This document shows positions 6,609-14,461 of a stretch of 14,461 bases of DNA, piece after piece. Within the stretch, counting starts at the first letter, position 1, and each line of letters begins with the position of its first letter. Source of the stretch: UCB3 sp964415605. Lineage in GTDB: Bacteria; Chloroflexota; Anaerolineae; Epilineales; Epilineaceae. Made by a program: the position numbers and the translations under genes. The stretch spans positions 1 through 14,461 of the forward strand of contig CAYQBA010000123.1 in the NCBI GenBank assembly GCA_964415605.1, in the 5' to 3' direction. The notes under the pieces were generated by a model, which ran no database searches, had not been told where the DNA came from, and saw nothing but the letters and a program-made list of their open reading frames with translations.

Positions 6609-7679
6609 ATGACCGCATATTTGATTCGCCGCGTCATCCAGATGGTGATCGTGCTGATCGTCACCTCGATGGCCATCTACGGCCTCCTGGCGATGGCGCC
6701 CGGCGGGCCGTTCTCCGGGCTGCGGCAGCTGGCCGGCGCCAAGGAGCGGGTCAGCGAGGCGCAGATCAAGGAGATGGAGAAGTTCCTGGGCCTGCACCTG
6801 CCGGTGCAGATGCAGTACGTGGCCTGGCTCACCGGCGACGACTGGATGGGCGTCATCAACCCGGACTGGGAGGGCGAGCGCAAGGGCGTGCTGCGCGGCG
6901 ACTTCGGCCGCTCGTTCAAGCAGAACCGGCCGGTCATCGAGATCATCGGCGAGCGGCTGCTCAACACCGTGCTGCTCATGGCGGCCTCGGCCATCGTGTC
7001 GCTGGTCATCGCCATCCCCGTCGGCATCTACTCGGCGGTGCGGCAGTACTCGCGGTTGGATTACACGTTCACGATGGGGACATTCTTCGGCATCGCCATC
7101 CCGTCGTTCTGGTTCGGGCTCATGGTCATCATCATCTTCGGCCAGGTGTTCAAGAGCTGGGGGCTGCCCTACCTGCCCACCGGAGGCACTTCCAGCGTGC
7201 GGCCGCCCGCGCCGGGCAGCTTCCTGTACATGGTCGGCGCGGCGCCCGGCACGTGGCTGGACCGCGGCGTGCACCTCATCCTGCCCACGATGGTGCTCAG
7301 CCTGCGCTCGATGGCCGGCTGGGGGCGCTTCGTCCGCTCGAGCATGCTCGAGGTGCTGCGCCAGGACTACGTGCGCACGGCACGCGCCAAGGGGCTGACG
7401 GAGCGCGTCGTGATCGTCAAGCACGCCCTGCGCAACGCGTTGATCCCGCTGGTCACGATCATCACCTTCGAGCTGCCGATCCTGTTCGGCGGCGCGATCC
7501 TGATCGAGACGGTGTTCGCCTGGCCGGGGATGGGCCGGATGTACGTCCAGGCCCTGACGGGGTTCGACTACCCCGTTGCCCAGGCCTTCCTCGTGATCAC
7601 GGCGCTCCTCACGGTAACCGCGACGTTGCTCACCGACATCTTGTACACCGTGGTCGATCCACGCATCCGGTTCAGCTGA
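6609..7679 (+). CDS. Peptide-type ABC transporter permease (DppB/OppB family)
   Basis: The 356-residue membrane protein starts at 6609 with AGGAG 7 nt upstream. It opens with the family N-terminus MTAYLIRRVIQMVIVLIVTS, a first membrane helix, then an external segment (about 35-115) containing GLHLPVQMQYVAWL and GDFGRSF. Further helices lie at about 120-142, 155-180, 220-235, 280-300 and 326-349. The cytoplasmic EAA loop that docks on the ATPases is at about 257-278 (RTARAKGLTERVVIVKHALR), and the end is the usual VVDPRIR. It forms half of the membrane channel with the following permease. A segment of about 25 residues near 186-212 (YLPTGGTSSVRPPAPG) is the loop that varies in this family. The operon order of binding protein, B, C, D, F supports the call. 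Confidence 0.95.
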   Translation: MTAYLIRRVIQMVIVLIVTSMAIYGLLAMAPGGPFSGLRQLAGAKERVSEAQIKEMEKFLGLHLPVQMQYVAWLTGDDWMGVINPDWEGERKGVLRGDFGRSFKQNRPVIEIIGERLLNTVLLMAASAIVSLVIAIPVGIYSAVRQYSRLDYTFTMGTFFGIAIPSFWFGLMVIIIFGQVFKSWGLPYLPTGGTSSVRPPAPGSFLYMVGAAPGTWLDRGVHLILPTMVLSLRSMAGWGRFVRSSMLEVLRQDYVRTARAKGLTERVVIVKHALRNALIPLVTIITFELPILFGGAILIETVFAWPGMGRMYVQALTGFDYPVAQAFLVITALLTVTATLLTDILYTVVDPRIRFS

Positions 7680-7710
7680 GATCGGTCCGCGAAAGCTAAG
7701 GATACCCGAC

Positions 7711-8667
7711 ATGGCAGTCGCAGAGTTGACGTTTGGGGCGGAAGATCTCGCCCGACCGGAGGATCAGTCTCAGCTGCAGGTGATCTGGTCCCGCTTCCGC
7801 CGGCACAAGCTGGCCGTCGCCGGGCTCGGGATCGTCACGATGCTGTTCCTGCTCGCGTTCGTCGGGCCCAGCGTGTCGCCCTACGACTCGACGACGATCC
7901 CGACGGGCGCCGACTTCAGCAAGGCACGCTACCTGTCGCCGCTGTCGAGCTGGGTCGACAGTGCCGGGGAGTCGCACTTCCACATCCTGGGCACCGACAA
8001 GACCGGGCGCGACTACCTCACCCGCCTGATGGAGGGCGGCCGCGTGTCGCTGTCGCTGGCGCTGGTCGTCACGCTCCTGTCGTCGGCCATCGGCATCGTC
8101 ATCGGCAGCTTCAGCGCCTACTATGGCGGGTGGATCGACAGCTTCATCATGCGCGTGGTGGACTTCATGCTCACGCTCCCGACGCTGCCGATCTTCCTCA
8201 CCATCTACACGATCATCCCGCAGGACGCGATCCCGGGCGGATCGATCACCGTCCTGGCGATCATCTTCATCGCGTTCGGGTGGATCGGCGACGCGCGGCT
8301 CTCGCGAGGCATGGTGCTCTCGCTGCGCAACCAGGAGTTCGCCGACGCCTCGCGCGCCGTCGGGGCGTCCGACCGGCGCATCATCCTGCGGCACATGATC
8401 CCCAACGCCATCGCGCCGGTGCTGGTGTCGGCCACGCTGGCCGTCGGCGGCGTCGTGGTGGCGGAGGCCGGCCTGTCGTTCCTGGGCTTCGGCGTCCAGC
8501 CGCCGTTCCCGAGCTGGGGCAACATGGTCCTGGCGGCCCAGGCCAACATGATGAGCAAGCCCTACGAGGTGTTCTTCCCGGGCCTGGCGATCTTCCTCAC
8601 CAGCTTGTCGTTCAACTTCATCGGGGACGCCCTGCGCGATGCGCTGGACCCGCGGCTGAAGCTCTAA
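7711..8667 (+). CDS. Peptide-type ABC transporter permease (DppC/OppC family)
   Basis: The 318-residue protein starts at 7711 with AAGGA at 7698-7702, 8 nt upstream, and follows the first permease gene by 31 nt. The N-terminal WSRFRRHKLAVAGLGIVTML leads into the first membrane helix (about 34-52). An external loop carries the family motif HILGTDKTGRDYLTRLMEGG (about 91-110). Helices follow at about 113-137, 150-170, 178-193, 235-255 and 290-305. The EAA docking loop is at about 212-231 (DASRAVGASDRRIILRHMIP) and the protein ends in LDPRLKL, as is typical. It is the heterodimer partner of the DppB-like permease in the inner membrane. It shows no truncation or missing motif. Confidence 0.95.
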   Translation: MAVAELTFGAEDLARPEDQSQLQVIWSRFRRHKLAVAGLGIVTMLFLLAFVGPSVSPYDSTTIPTGADFSKARYLSPLSSWVDSAGESHFHILGTDKTGRDYLTRLMEGGRVSLSLALVVTLLSSAIGIVIGSFSAYYGGWIDSFIMRVVDFMLTLPTLPIFLTIYTIIPQDAIPGGSITVLAIIFIAFGWIGDARLSRGMVLSLRNQEFADASRAVGASDRRIILRHMIPNAIAPVLVSATLAVGGVVVAEAGLSFLGFGVQPPFPSWGNMVLAAQANMMSKPYEVFFPGLAIFLTSLSFNFIGDALRDALDPRLKL

Positions 8668-8715
8668 TATGATTCCGACCACCACCCGCCTGCCGATGAG
8701 GAGGATCGCGATTTG

Positions 8716-9795
8716 ATGGCCAAGTCAAACGGCCGCGCGCCGATTCTGGAGATCCGCGGCCTGAAAACCTATTTCTTCACCGAGGACGGCGTCGTCAAGG
8801 CCGTAGACGGCGTGGACCTGACCGTCAGCCGCGGCGAGACGCTCGGCCTGGTGGGCGAGTCGGGGTGCGGCAAGAGCGTCACGATGTTCTCGGTCATGCG
8901 CCTCATCGGCCAGCCCGGGCGGATCGTCGAAGGCGAGGTGCGGTTCGACGGCAAGTCCATCCTCGAGCTTTCCGAGGGCGACATGCAGGACCTGCGCGGC
9001 AACCGCATGTCGATGATCTTCCAGCAGCCGCTCTCGAGCCTCAACCCGGTGTTCCGCATCGGCGACCAGATCGGCGAGGTGTTCGAGATCCACCGCGGGG
9101 TGTCGAAGGACGAGGCGCGCAAGCAGGCGGTGCGCATGCTCCAGATGGTCGGGATCCCCGACCCCGAGCGCAGCGCCAATCGGTTCCCGCACGAGATCTC
9201 GGGCGGCCAGGCCCAGCGCGTGATGATCGCGATGGCCCTGGCCAACGAGCCCGAGCTGCTGATCGCGGACGAGCCGACGACGGCGCTCGACGTCACGATC
9301 CAGGCGCAGATCCTCGACCTGATGCGCGCGCTGCGCAGCCGGTCGAACACGTCGATCATCTTCATCACGCACGACCTCGGCGTGGTGGCCGAGATGGCGG
9401 ACAACGTGGCGGTGATGTATGCCGGGCAGGTCGTGGAGTACGCCGACGTCCGCACGGTCTTCGCGCAGCCGCGGATGCCCTACACCCAGGGGCTCCTGGC
9501 ATCGATCCCCGTCCTGGGCGACGTGCGCGACCGGTTGGCCGTGATCCCGGGCACGGTGCCCAACCTCGTCGACCTGCCGCCGGGCTGCCGGTTCGCCAAC
9601 CGCTGCGTGGCGCGCGTCGAGCACGACCTGGCCATCTGCAACCAGACCGATCCGGCGCTCCTGCCCGTGGAAGAGGGGCACCTGGCGCGCTGCTGGCTGT
9701 ACCACGACCATTCGCCCTCGGGGTTCAAGGCCCCGCTGGCCACCAGCCGCGCCGCCGAGGAAGCCGCCCGCCACTGGGGCATGGGCGCCAATTGA
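8716..9795 (+). CDS. Peptide-type ABC transporter ATPase (DppD/OppD family)
   Basis: This 359-residue cytoplasmic ATPase has a full set of motifs: Walker A GESGCGKS (47-54), Q-loop FQQP (102-105), signature ISGGQAQRV (161-169), Walker B LLIADEP (181-187) and the switch His219 in FITHD. The C-terminal oligopeptide-transporter extension has Cys291, Cys297, Cys308 and Cys326 (PPGCRFANRCVAR and later), the pattern of DppD/OppD proteins for which an iron-sulfur cluster has been described in some members. GGAGG at 8700-8704 precedes two possible starts: TTG at 8713 (8 nt) and ATG at 8716 (11 nt). I prefer the ATG, and the difference is one residue. It pairs with the next ATPase to drive import. Confidence 0.95.
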   Translation: MAKSNGRAPILEIRGLKTYFFTEDGVVKAVDGVDLTVSRGETLGLVGESGCGKSVTMFSVMRLIGQPGRIVEGEVRFDGKSILELSEGDMQDLRGNRMSMIFQQPLSSLNPVFRIGDQIGEVFEIHRGVSKDEARKQAVRMLQMVGIPDPERSANRFPHEISGGQAQRVMIAMALANEPELLIADEPTTALDVTIQAQILDLMRALRSRSNTSIIFITHDLGVVAEMADNVAVMYAGQVVEYADVRTVFAQPRMPYTQGLLASIPVLGDVRDRLAVIPGTVPNLVDLPPGCRFANRCVARVEHDLAICNQTDPALLPVEEGHLARCWLYHDHSPSGFKAPLATSRAAEEAARHWGMGAN

Positions 9796-9805
9796 GGGGG
9801 ACCCT

Positions 9806-10840
<1,035 letters not shown>

Positions 10841-10880
10841 GCGGCGATCGGCGATGCGGGTGGTCTCGCCAAGGCGTGGG

Positions 10881-10914
10881 GCGGGGCGGCCAGGTGGCCG
10901 CCCCGCTTTTGTTT
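10881..10914 (+). terminator. Rho-independent terminator of the ABC importer operon
   Basis: GCGGGGCGGCC (10881-10891) and GGCCGCCCCGC (10896-10906) form a perfect 11-bp stem with loop AGGT, followed at once by TTTTGTTT. It lies 40 nt after the stop of the last ATPase gene. Confidence 0.92.
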
Positions 10915-10979
10915 CGATGCCCAGGTGGCGCCAACCTGACATTTCCGCTACAAGTTGGACTTCCTTGACCCCGGGCGGC

Positions 10980-11008
10980 TTGACACCCACGACGAAGTGG
11001 GGTACATT
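10980..11008 (+). promoter_or_regulatory. Sigma-70-type promoter of the DNRLRE protein gene
   Basis: A perfect TTGACA (10980-10985), a 17-nt spacer and TACATT (11003-11008, 4 of 6). Transcription would begin near 11015, giving a leader of about 75 nt. It lies between the operon terminator and the next gene, so that gene is an independent unit. Confidence 0.7.
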
Positions 11009-11089
11009 GACTGGCCTTGTCTCAGGATGCCTGATCGGGCCGGTCTGCCGTCACCTTTGGTCAACTTCGACGCGTTGAGGAGGATGTGC

Positions 11090-12043
11090 GTGAAACAATG
11101 GATCTCGCTGGCGCTGCTGGCGGCCGTGGCGGCCATGGCCGCCGCGTCGGTCGTTCGGCCGCCGGCCCAGCCCGCGCTCGCCGCACCGGCGGCTGAGCCC
11201 CGCGTGGCCCAACAGGCGTCCCGAACCGTCACGGTGTTCCCTGACAAGGACACCTACCTGGCGCAGGGAATCGACACGCCGCTGGGGGACCGCACGATCC
11301 GGGTGGGCTACTGGAGCAAGGCTCAGCTCGCGACGTTGATCAAGTTCATCCCCCCCGCTCAGATGGGGAGCGGCGCCGTCATCACCGACGTCGAGCTGCG
11401 GCTGTACTGTATCGACAGCGAGTTCGACACGACCAAGCAGGGCACCGTCAAGTTCAGCGTCGTCAACAAGGAGTGGGACGAGGGCTCGATCATCTTCCGG
11501 GACTTCCCGCCGATCGGGGGCCCGAACGTCAACTGGCGGCTCGAGGAGTGCAAGGGCCAGTGGGTCACCACCAAGGGCAACGCCGAGGTGACCGAAAAGC
11601 TCGTCGACGTGATGTCGCGCTGGTACTCCGGCCAGCTCCCCAACCACGGCTGGGCGATCGAGGCGGCCGACGACCGCGCGGAGCGGCGCTTCCAGTTCCA
11701 GAGCAAGGAGGGCACGCCGCCCGGGCTGCTCGGCCTGTCGCCGCGGCTGATCATCACGTTCAACCCGGGCACGACGCCGACGCCGACGCCGTCCAACACC
11801 CCGACGCCGTCCAACACCCCGACCCCGACCGACACCCCGATCCCGACGGACACGCCGACGCCCACCGACACGTTGACCCCGACCAACACGCCGACGCCGT
11901 CCAACACCCCGACGCCGACGAACACGCCGACCCACACGCCTGAGGCGACCAACACGCCCACGCCGGCGCGGGCGTACCTGCCCATCCTGCTCAAGGAGCA
12001 CGACATGGCGATGCCGGAGGCGTCGCCGGGCGCGCGGCGCTAG
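11090..12043 (+). CDS. Secreted DNRLRE (CBM96-like) protein with Thr-Pro linker
   Basis: GAGGAGG (11077-11083) directly abuts an ATG at 11084 but stands 6 nt before the in-frame GTG at 11090, so GTG is the likely start, giving 317 residues. A signal peptide (KQWISLALLAAVAAMAAAS) ends near an Ala-rich site at about 30. Residues about 45-225 look like a DNRLRE/CBM96-type beta domain: an early TVFPDKDTYL, a hydrophobic IKFIP strand, VITDVELRLYCID, WDEGSIIFRDFP, DVMSRWYSGQLPNHGWAIEA and a final LSPRLIITF. Residues 231-278 are eight six-residue TPTPSN/TPTPTD-type repeats, a flexible linker. The C-terminus has YLPILLK (296-302) and a 15-residue tail with a basic end. It has its own promoter and terminator. 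Its ligand is unknown; a cell-surface or extracellular role is inferred. Confidence 0.85.
   Translation: MKQWISLALLAAVAAMAAASVVRPPAQPALAAPAAEPRVAQQASRTVTVFPDKDTYLAQGIDTPLGDRTIRVGYWSKAQLATLIKFIPPAQMGSGAVITDVELRLYCIDSEFDTTKQGTVKFSVVNKEWDEGSIIFRDFPPIGGPNVNWRLEECKGQWVTTKGNAEVTEKLVDVMSRWYSGQLPNHGWAIEAADDRAERRFQFQSKEGTPPGLLGLSPRLIITFNPGTTPTPTPSNTPTPSNTPTPTDTPIPTDTPTPTDTLTPTNTPTPSNTPTPTNTPTHTPEATNTPTPARAYLPILLKEHDMAMPEASPGARR
11780..11923 (+). repeat. Eight 18-bp tandem repeats coding for the Thr-Pro linker
   Basis: Eight consecutive 18-bp units encode TPTPSN, TPTPSN, TPTPTD, TPIPTD, TPTPTD, TLTPTN, TPTPSN and TPTPTN. The first two units are nearly identical at DNA level, so the number of units could change by slippage without a frameshift. 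A degenerate continuation (TPTHTPEATNTPTP) runs on to about 11965. Confidence 0.9.
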
Positions 12044-12092
12044 CGACGGGGCGCGATGGGGGTCGGGATCCCGTCGCGGATGTTCGAGATCA

Positions 12093-12131
12093 GGCGGGGC
12101 GCCCCGAGCGGGGCGCCCCGCCCTTTTGTTT
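12093..12131 (+). terminator. Rho-independent terminator of the DNRLRE protein gene
   Basis: GGCGGGGCGCCCC (12093-12105) and GGGGCGCCCCGCC (12110-12122) form a perfect 13-bp stem with loop GAGC, followed by CTTTTGTTT. It starts 49 nt after the stop codon. Each arm also contains the self-complementary GGGGCGCCCC. Confidence 0.92.
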
Positions 12132-12149
12132 GCTCACCATCGCCGCCGA

Positions 12150-12179
12150 TTGACGACACTCCCGCGCGGGGCCTATAAT
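12150..12179 (+). promoter_or_regulatory. Near-consensus sigma-70-type promoter of the scpB-cmk operon
   Basis: TTGACG (12150-12155, 5 of 6), an 18-nt spacer and a perfect TATAAT (12174-12179). The start would be near 12186, with a leader of about 80 nt. This is the best-matching -10 box in the window, and the palindrome at 12200-12217 lies just downstream. Confidence 0.85.
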
Positions 12180-12199
12180 TGCGCTGTCGTTCCCCACAC

Positions 12200-12217
12200 A
12201 CCACAACATGTTGTGGT
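12200..12217. promoter_or_regulatory. Perfect 18-bp palindrome, putative operator
   Basis: ACCACAACATGTTGTGGT equals its own reverse complement over all 18 bases. Its centre lies about 22 nt after the predicted transcription start, a classical place for a dimeric repressor. It is AT-richer than its surroundings, which argues against chance. The regulator is unknown; the core partly resembles NrdR boxes as I remember them. Confidence 0.65.
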
Positions 12218-12266
12218 CGCGTCGACCCGCCAACCGAGATCTGGATGGAAACGGGCAGAGGATATG

Positions 12267-13220
12267 ATGCCAAGCGATGCCGCGGTGCTGGAGCCAAGCA
12301 TGGGCATGTTGACAACCGGACCCGTGGCGCGCCTCGAGGCGGTGGTCCGCGCGGTCCCGGTGGACACCACCGAGGGCGGTGACGCGGATCTCCGCACCGC
12401 CGGCGCCCTGCTCCGGATGCGGCTCGAGGGCATCCTCTTCGTCGCCGATCGGCCGGTGGCCCTGGCCGAGTTGGCCCAGGCGCTCGAGGCCTCGCGCGAC
12501 GCTGTCGAGCGGGCGCTGGCCGACATCGACGCCGCGTGCCGCGACCGCGGGGTCCGGCTGCAGCGCAACGGCGGGTACGTCCAGATGGTCAGCGCACCGG
12601 AGACCGCCGAGGCCATCCAGCGCTTCCTCGGGCTAGAGGCATCGGCGCGCCTGTCGCGGGCGGCGCTCGAGTCGCTCTCGATCATCGCCTACCGCCAGCC
12701 CCTGACCCGCCCCGAGATCGACGCCCTGCGCGGCGTGAACTCCGACGGCGTGCTGCGCACACTGCTGGCCCGGGGGCTCGTGGAGCCGGTCGGGCGCCGC
12801 GAGACCGTCGGCCACCCCGTGGAGTACGGCACGACGTTCCAGTTCCTCGAGTACTTCGGGCTCGGCAGCCTGGCGGACCTCCCGCCGCTCGGGATGCTGG
12901 TCGAGGCGGAGACGGATGGCGAGATGGTGGGCGAGGCGCATGGCAACGCGCTCGAAGACGCCATCGGTGACAATGGAGACGTCGACGACGGCGCGATCAG
13001 CGGCGGCAGCGACGATATCGGTCGCGCCGGCGACGCCGACGATGAGGGCGAGGGCGTGTCGATCACGCTGGACGCGTGGACCGGCGGGGCTGTGGCCGAG
13101 ACGGGGAGCGGCTCCGCCGCGGCGGGCAGCCCCGGCGGGGCGATGGGCAACGGTCGCGCGGGCGGCCACGCCAACGGCCACGTCGACCGGCGCCGCAACG
13201 GCCGCGCCAGGGATGCCTGA
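12267..13220 (+). CDS. scpB: Segregation and condensation protein B
   Basis: ScpB binds the kleisin ScpA and with SMC forms the bacterial condensin that loads at the origin and helps chromosomes separate. The core (about 45-205) has the paired winged-helix domains: LRMRLEGILFVADRPVALAE, VRLQRNGGYVQMVSAP, SRAALESLSIIAYRQPLTRP, IDALRGVNSDGVLRTLLARG and GHPVEYGTTFQFLEYFGL. Of two adjacent ATGs (12264 and 12267), the second has GAGG at 5 nt and is preferred; the product then has 317 residues. That is longer than the common size of about 180-200, because of a roughly 40-residue N-terminal extension and a C-terminal tail of about 107 residues. The tail is first acidic and then Gly/Ala/His/Arg-rich and looks disordered. 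scpA, the usual upstream neighbour, is absent; a terminator stands there instead. The 3' end overlaps cmk by 8 nt. Confidence 0.92.
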   Translation: MPSDAAVLEPSMGMLTTGPVARLEAVVRAVPVDTTEGGDADLRTAGALLRMRLEGILFVADRPVALAELAQALEASRDAVERALADIDAACRDRGVRLQRNGGYVQMVSAPETAEAIQRFLGLEASARLSRAALESLSIIAYRQPLTRPEIDALRGVNSDGVLRTLLARGLVEPVGRRETVGHPVEYGTTFQFLEYFGLGSLADLPPLGMLVEAETDGEMVGEAHGNALEDAIGDNGDVDDGAISGGSDDIGRAGDADDEGEGVSITLDAWTGGAVAETGSGSAAAGSPGGAMGNGRAGGHANGHVDRRRNGRARDA

Positions 13221-14052
13221 GCCGGCGTCGGCGCCCGGGCGGCCGCGGACGATCGCGCTGGACGGGCCGGCGGCGTCGGGCAAGTCGACCGTCGGAGCCA
13301 GGCTGGCCGCACGGCTGGGGCTCCTGTGCTTCGACACCGGCCTCCTGTACCGCGCGCTGACGGTGCTCGCGCTGCGCGAGGACGTGCCCCCCGGCGACGC
13401 CGCGGCGCTGGCCGATCTGGCGGCGGCCGCCGCCATCGCGGTCGCGCCGGACGCGGGCCACCGGCTCGGCTGCCGGGTGACGTCGCGCGGCGCCGACCTG
13501 ACGGATGCCCTGCACGGCGCGGAGGTCGACGCCGCCGTGTCGGCGGTCAGCGGGCATGCCGCGGTTCGCGCGGCGCTGCTCGACACCCAGCGGCGCGTGG
13601 CCGAGCACACGGGCGTGATCATGCTCGGCCGCGACATCGGGACGGTGGTGCTCCCGGATGCCGACCTCAAGCTGTACCTCGACGCCTCGCCGGGTGCGCG
13701 GGCGCGCCGGCGGTTTCGCGAACGCCTGGCGCTGGGCGAGCCGGCCGCTTACGGCGACGTGCTGCGCGCCACGCTCGAGCGCGACGCGCGCGACGCCGGG
13801 CGCTCGGTCGCGCCGCTGGCCGTGGCCGCCGACGCGGTCGTGGTGAACACGGATCGCTGCGGCGTCGAGGCCGTCGTCGCGCACCTGGCCGCGATCGTCG
13901 CGCGCTGGCCGGATGCCCTGACCACCGGCGGCGGCACGGCGCCGTGCGGGCCCGACGAGACCGGTTCGCTTTCGGCGGGCGCCCGAGCCGCGGGTGCCGA
14001 TGGCCGCCACGCGCCAGAGACGCCCGCTCCCGCCGGCGGCACGGCGACATGA
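13213..14052 (+). CDS. cmk: (d)CMP kinase
   Basis: Cytidylate kinase phosphorylates CMP and dCMP to the diphosphates with ATP, recycling and supplying pyrimidine nucleotides in the cytoplasm. The 279-residue protein has the P-loop GPAASGKST (18-26), the substrate-site DTGLLYRALT (41-50), GRDIGTVVLPDADLKLYLDA (139-158), the Arg-rich lid ARARRRFRERL and RDARDAGRSVAPLAVAADAV (191-209). All are family hallmarks. The ATG at 13213 lies inside the scpB end (8-nt overlap) with AGGG directly abutting it, so initiation probably depends on coupling. I found no other usable start nearby upstream. The last roughly 45 residues (from about 235) are a low-complexity tail not needed for the kinase fold. The stop overlaps the next ATG (ATGA). 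Confidence 0.93.
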   Translation: MPEPASAPGRPRTIALDGPAASGKSTVGARLAARLGLLCFDTGLLYRALTVLALREDVPPGDAAALADLAAAAAIAVAPDAGHRLGCRVTSRGADLTDALHGAEVDAAVSAVSGHAAVRAALLDTQRRVAEHTGVIMLGRDIGTVVLPDADLKLYLDASPGARARRRFRERLALGEPAAYGDVLRATLERDARDAGRSVAPLAVAADAVVVNTDRCGVEAVVAHLAAIVARWPDALTTGGGTAPCGPDETGSLSAGARAAGADGRHAPETPAPAGGTAT

Positions 14053-14461
14053 GCCGGGGTCCGTCGGCGACCCAGCGGCTGGCGCTGCTGCTCGTGGCGG
14101 CGGCCGTGCCGGTCACGCTCGTCACCGTCAACGTGCGGCTGCTGGCCAGCGCGGCGTACCTCCGCTGGGAGTATGGGCGCGCCCACTTCCCGGCCGCCCC
14201 GGGCTTCACGGCCGACGAGCGGCTGGCCGTGGCTGTCCCCTCGACGGTGTTCATCCTCGGCGACACGCCGCCCGCGGCGCTGGCGGCGCTGCGGCGGGGC
14301 GACGCGCCGCTGTACACCGAGTCCGAGATCGCGCACCTGGTGGACGTCCAGCGCCGGGTGCGGATCCTGCTCGCGGCCGGCGCGTTCGGGGCGGTGGCGG
14401 TGGGGATCGCGCTCGCCGCGGCGGCGTGGGGGCGCGCGCGGCGCGCGGCGGCCGCCGTCGC
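14049..14461 (+). CDS. DUF1461 (TIGR01906-type) integral membrane protein, partial at the right edge
   Basis: The ATG at 14049 overlaps the cmk stop by ATGA, and the frame stays open to the window end; 137 residues are visible. A membrane helix at about 10-33 is followed by an external segment, then LYTESEIAHLVDVQRRVR (88-105), the (F/Y)T..E..H..DV motif I associate with DUF1461. A second hydrophobic helix lies at about 105-128. The middle is close to the family pattern, with ADERLAVAV in place of the usual arrangement before the motif. Members are inner-membrane proteins of unknown function. The coupling suggests one operon with scpB and cmk, though this need not mean a shared function. The C-terminal part and further helices lie outside the window. 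Confidence 0.75.
   Translation, partial: MSRGPSATQRLALLLVAAAVPVTLVTVNVRLLASAAYLRWEYGRAHFPAAPGFTADERLAVAVPSTVFILGDTPPAALAALRRGDAPLYTESEIAHLVDVQRRVRILLAAGAFGAVAVGIALAAAAWGRARRAAAAV

Noticed and set aside
2318..7712. Very long open frames on the minus strand, antisense to the binding-protein and permease genes (662, 840 and 498 codons).
   Set aside because: They lie opposite clear family members, have Arg/Ala/Gly-rich low-information translations and no recognisable motif. Such frames are expected opposite GC-rich genes.
11084..11089. ATG at 11084 as start of the DNRLRE protein.
   Set aside because: The ribosome-binding sequence GAGGAGG touches it directly with no spacing; the GTG at 11090 has a normal 6-nt spacing.
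11780..11923. Regular 18-bp repeats that could be mistaken for a CRISPR or VNTR array.
   Set aside because: There are no unique spacers, the reading frame is kept throughout, and the translation is a regular Thr-Pro linker.

Overview
The window is uniformly GC-rich (about 70% by eye) and dense with genes. It reads as a bacterial chromosome, most likely a member of the Chloroflexota (Anaerolineae-like). The grounds are the secreted protein with a Thr-Pro repeat linker and a short YLPILLK tail, a style I associate with that phylum, together with an ECF sigma plus peptide-transporter setting and an scpB-cmk pair. The phylum is an inference; there is no rRNA here to confirm it.

Layout. (1) 1-1024, minus strand: an ECF sigma factor gene overlapping (ATGA) a zinc-finger anti-sigma gene that runs off the left edge. 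(2) 1209-4225, plus strand: a second, divergent ECF sigma factor gene, an overlapping gene for a single-pass membrane protein in the anti-sigma position, and a gene for a membrane-anchored family-5 (peptide/nickel type) solute-binding protein. (3) 4471-10840: a complete oligopeptide/dipeptide-type ABC importer operon (lipoprotein binding protein, two permeases, two ATPases), closed by a strong intrinsic terminator. (4) 11090-12043: a single gene for a secreted DNRLRE (CBM96-like) protein with its own promoter and terminator. (5) 12267-14461: scpB, cmk and the start of a DUF1461 membrane-protein gene, overlapping one another, behind a near-consensus promoter and a perfect 18-bp palindrome.

How it may work together. 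The most interesting signal is a shared promoter-like element, TGAACC, 16 nt, CGT(A/T). It stands in front of both divergent sigma genes and again in front of the peptide-importer operon. It has the form of ECF-type promoters (compare Bacillus SigW, TGAAAC-N16-CGTA). With the sigma gene, membrane partner gene and anchored binding-protein gene in a row, this suggests an envelope circuit in which one or both ECF factors activate themselves and the importer, perhaps with the anchored binding protein as the ligand sensor. The two plus-strand copies each have a sigma-70-like promoter further downstream.

I saw no tRNA, rRNA, CRISPR array, insertion sequence or phage gene. Many long open frames antisense to the real genes are a by-product of the GC-rich codon bias and are left out. 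Non-coding gaps (1025-1208, 4226-4470, 6457-6608, 10841-11089, 12044-12266) are covered by the regulatory entries.
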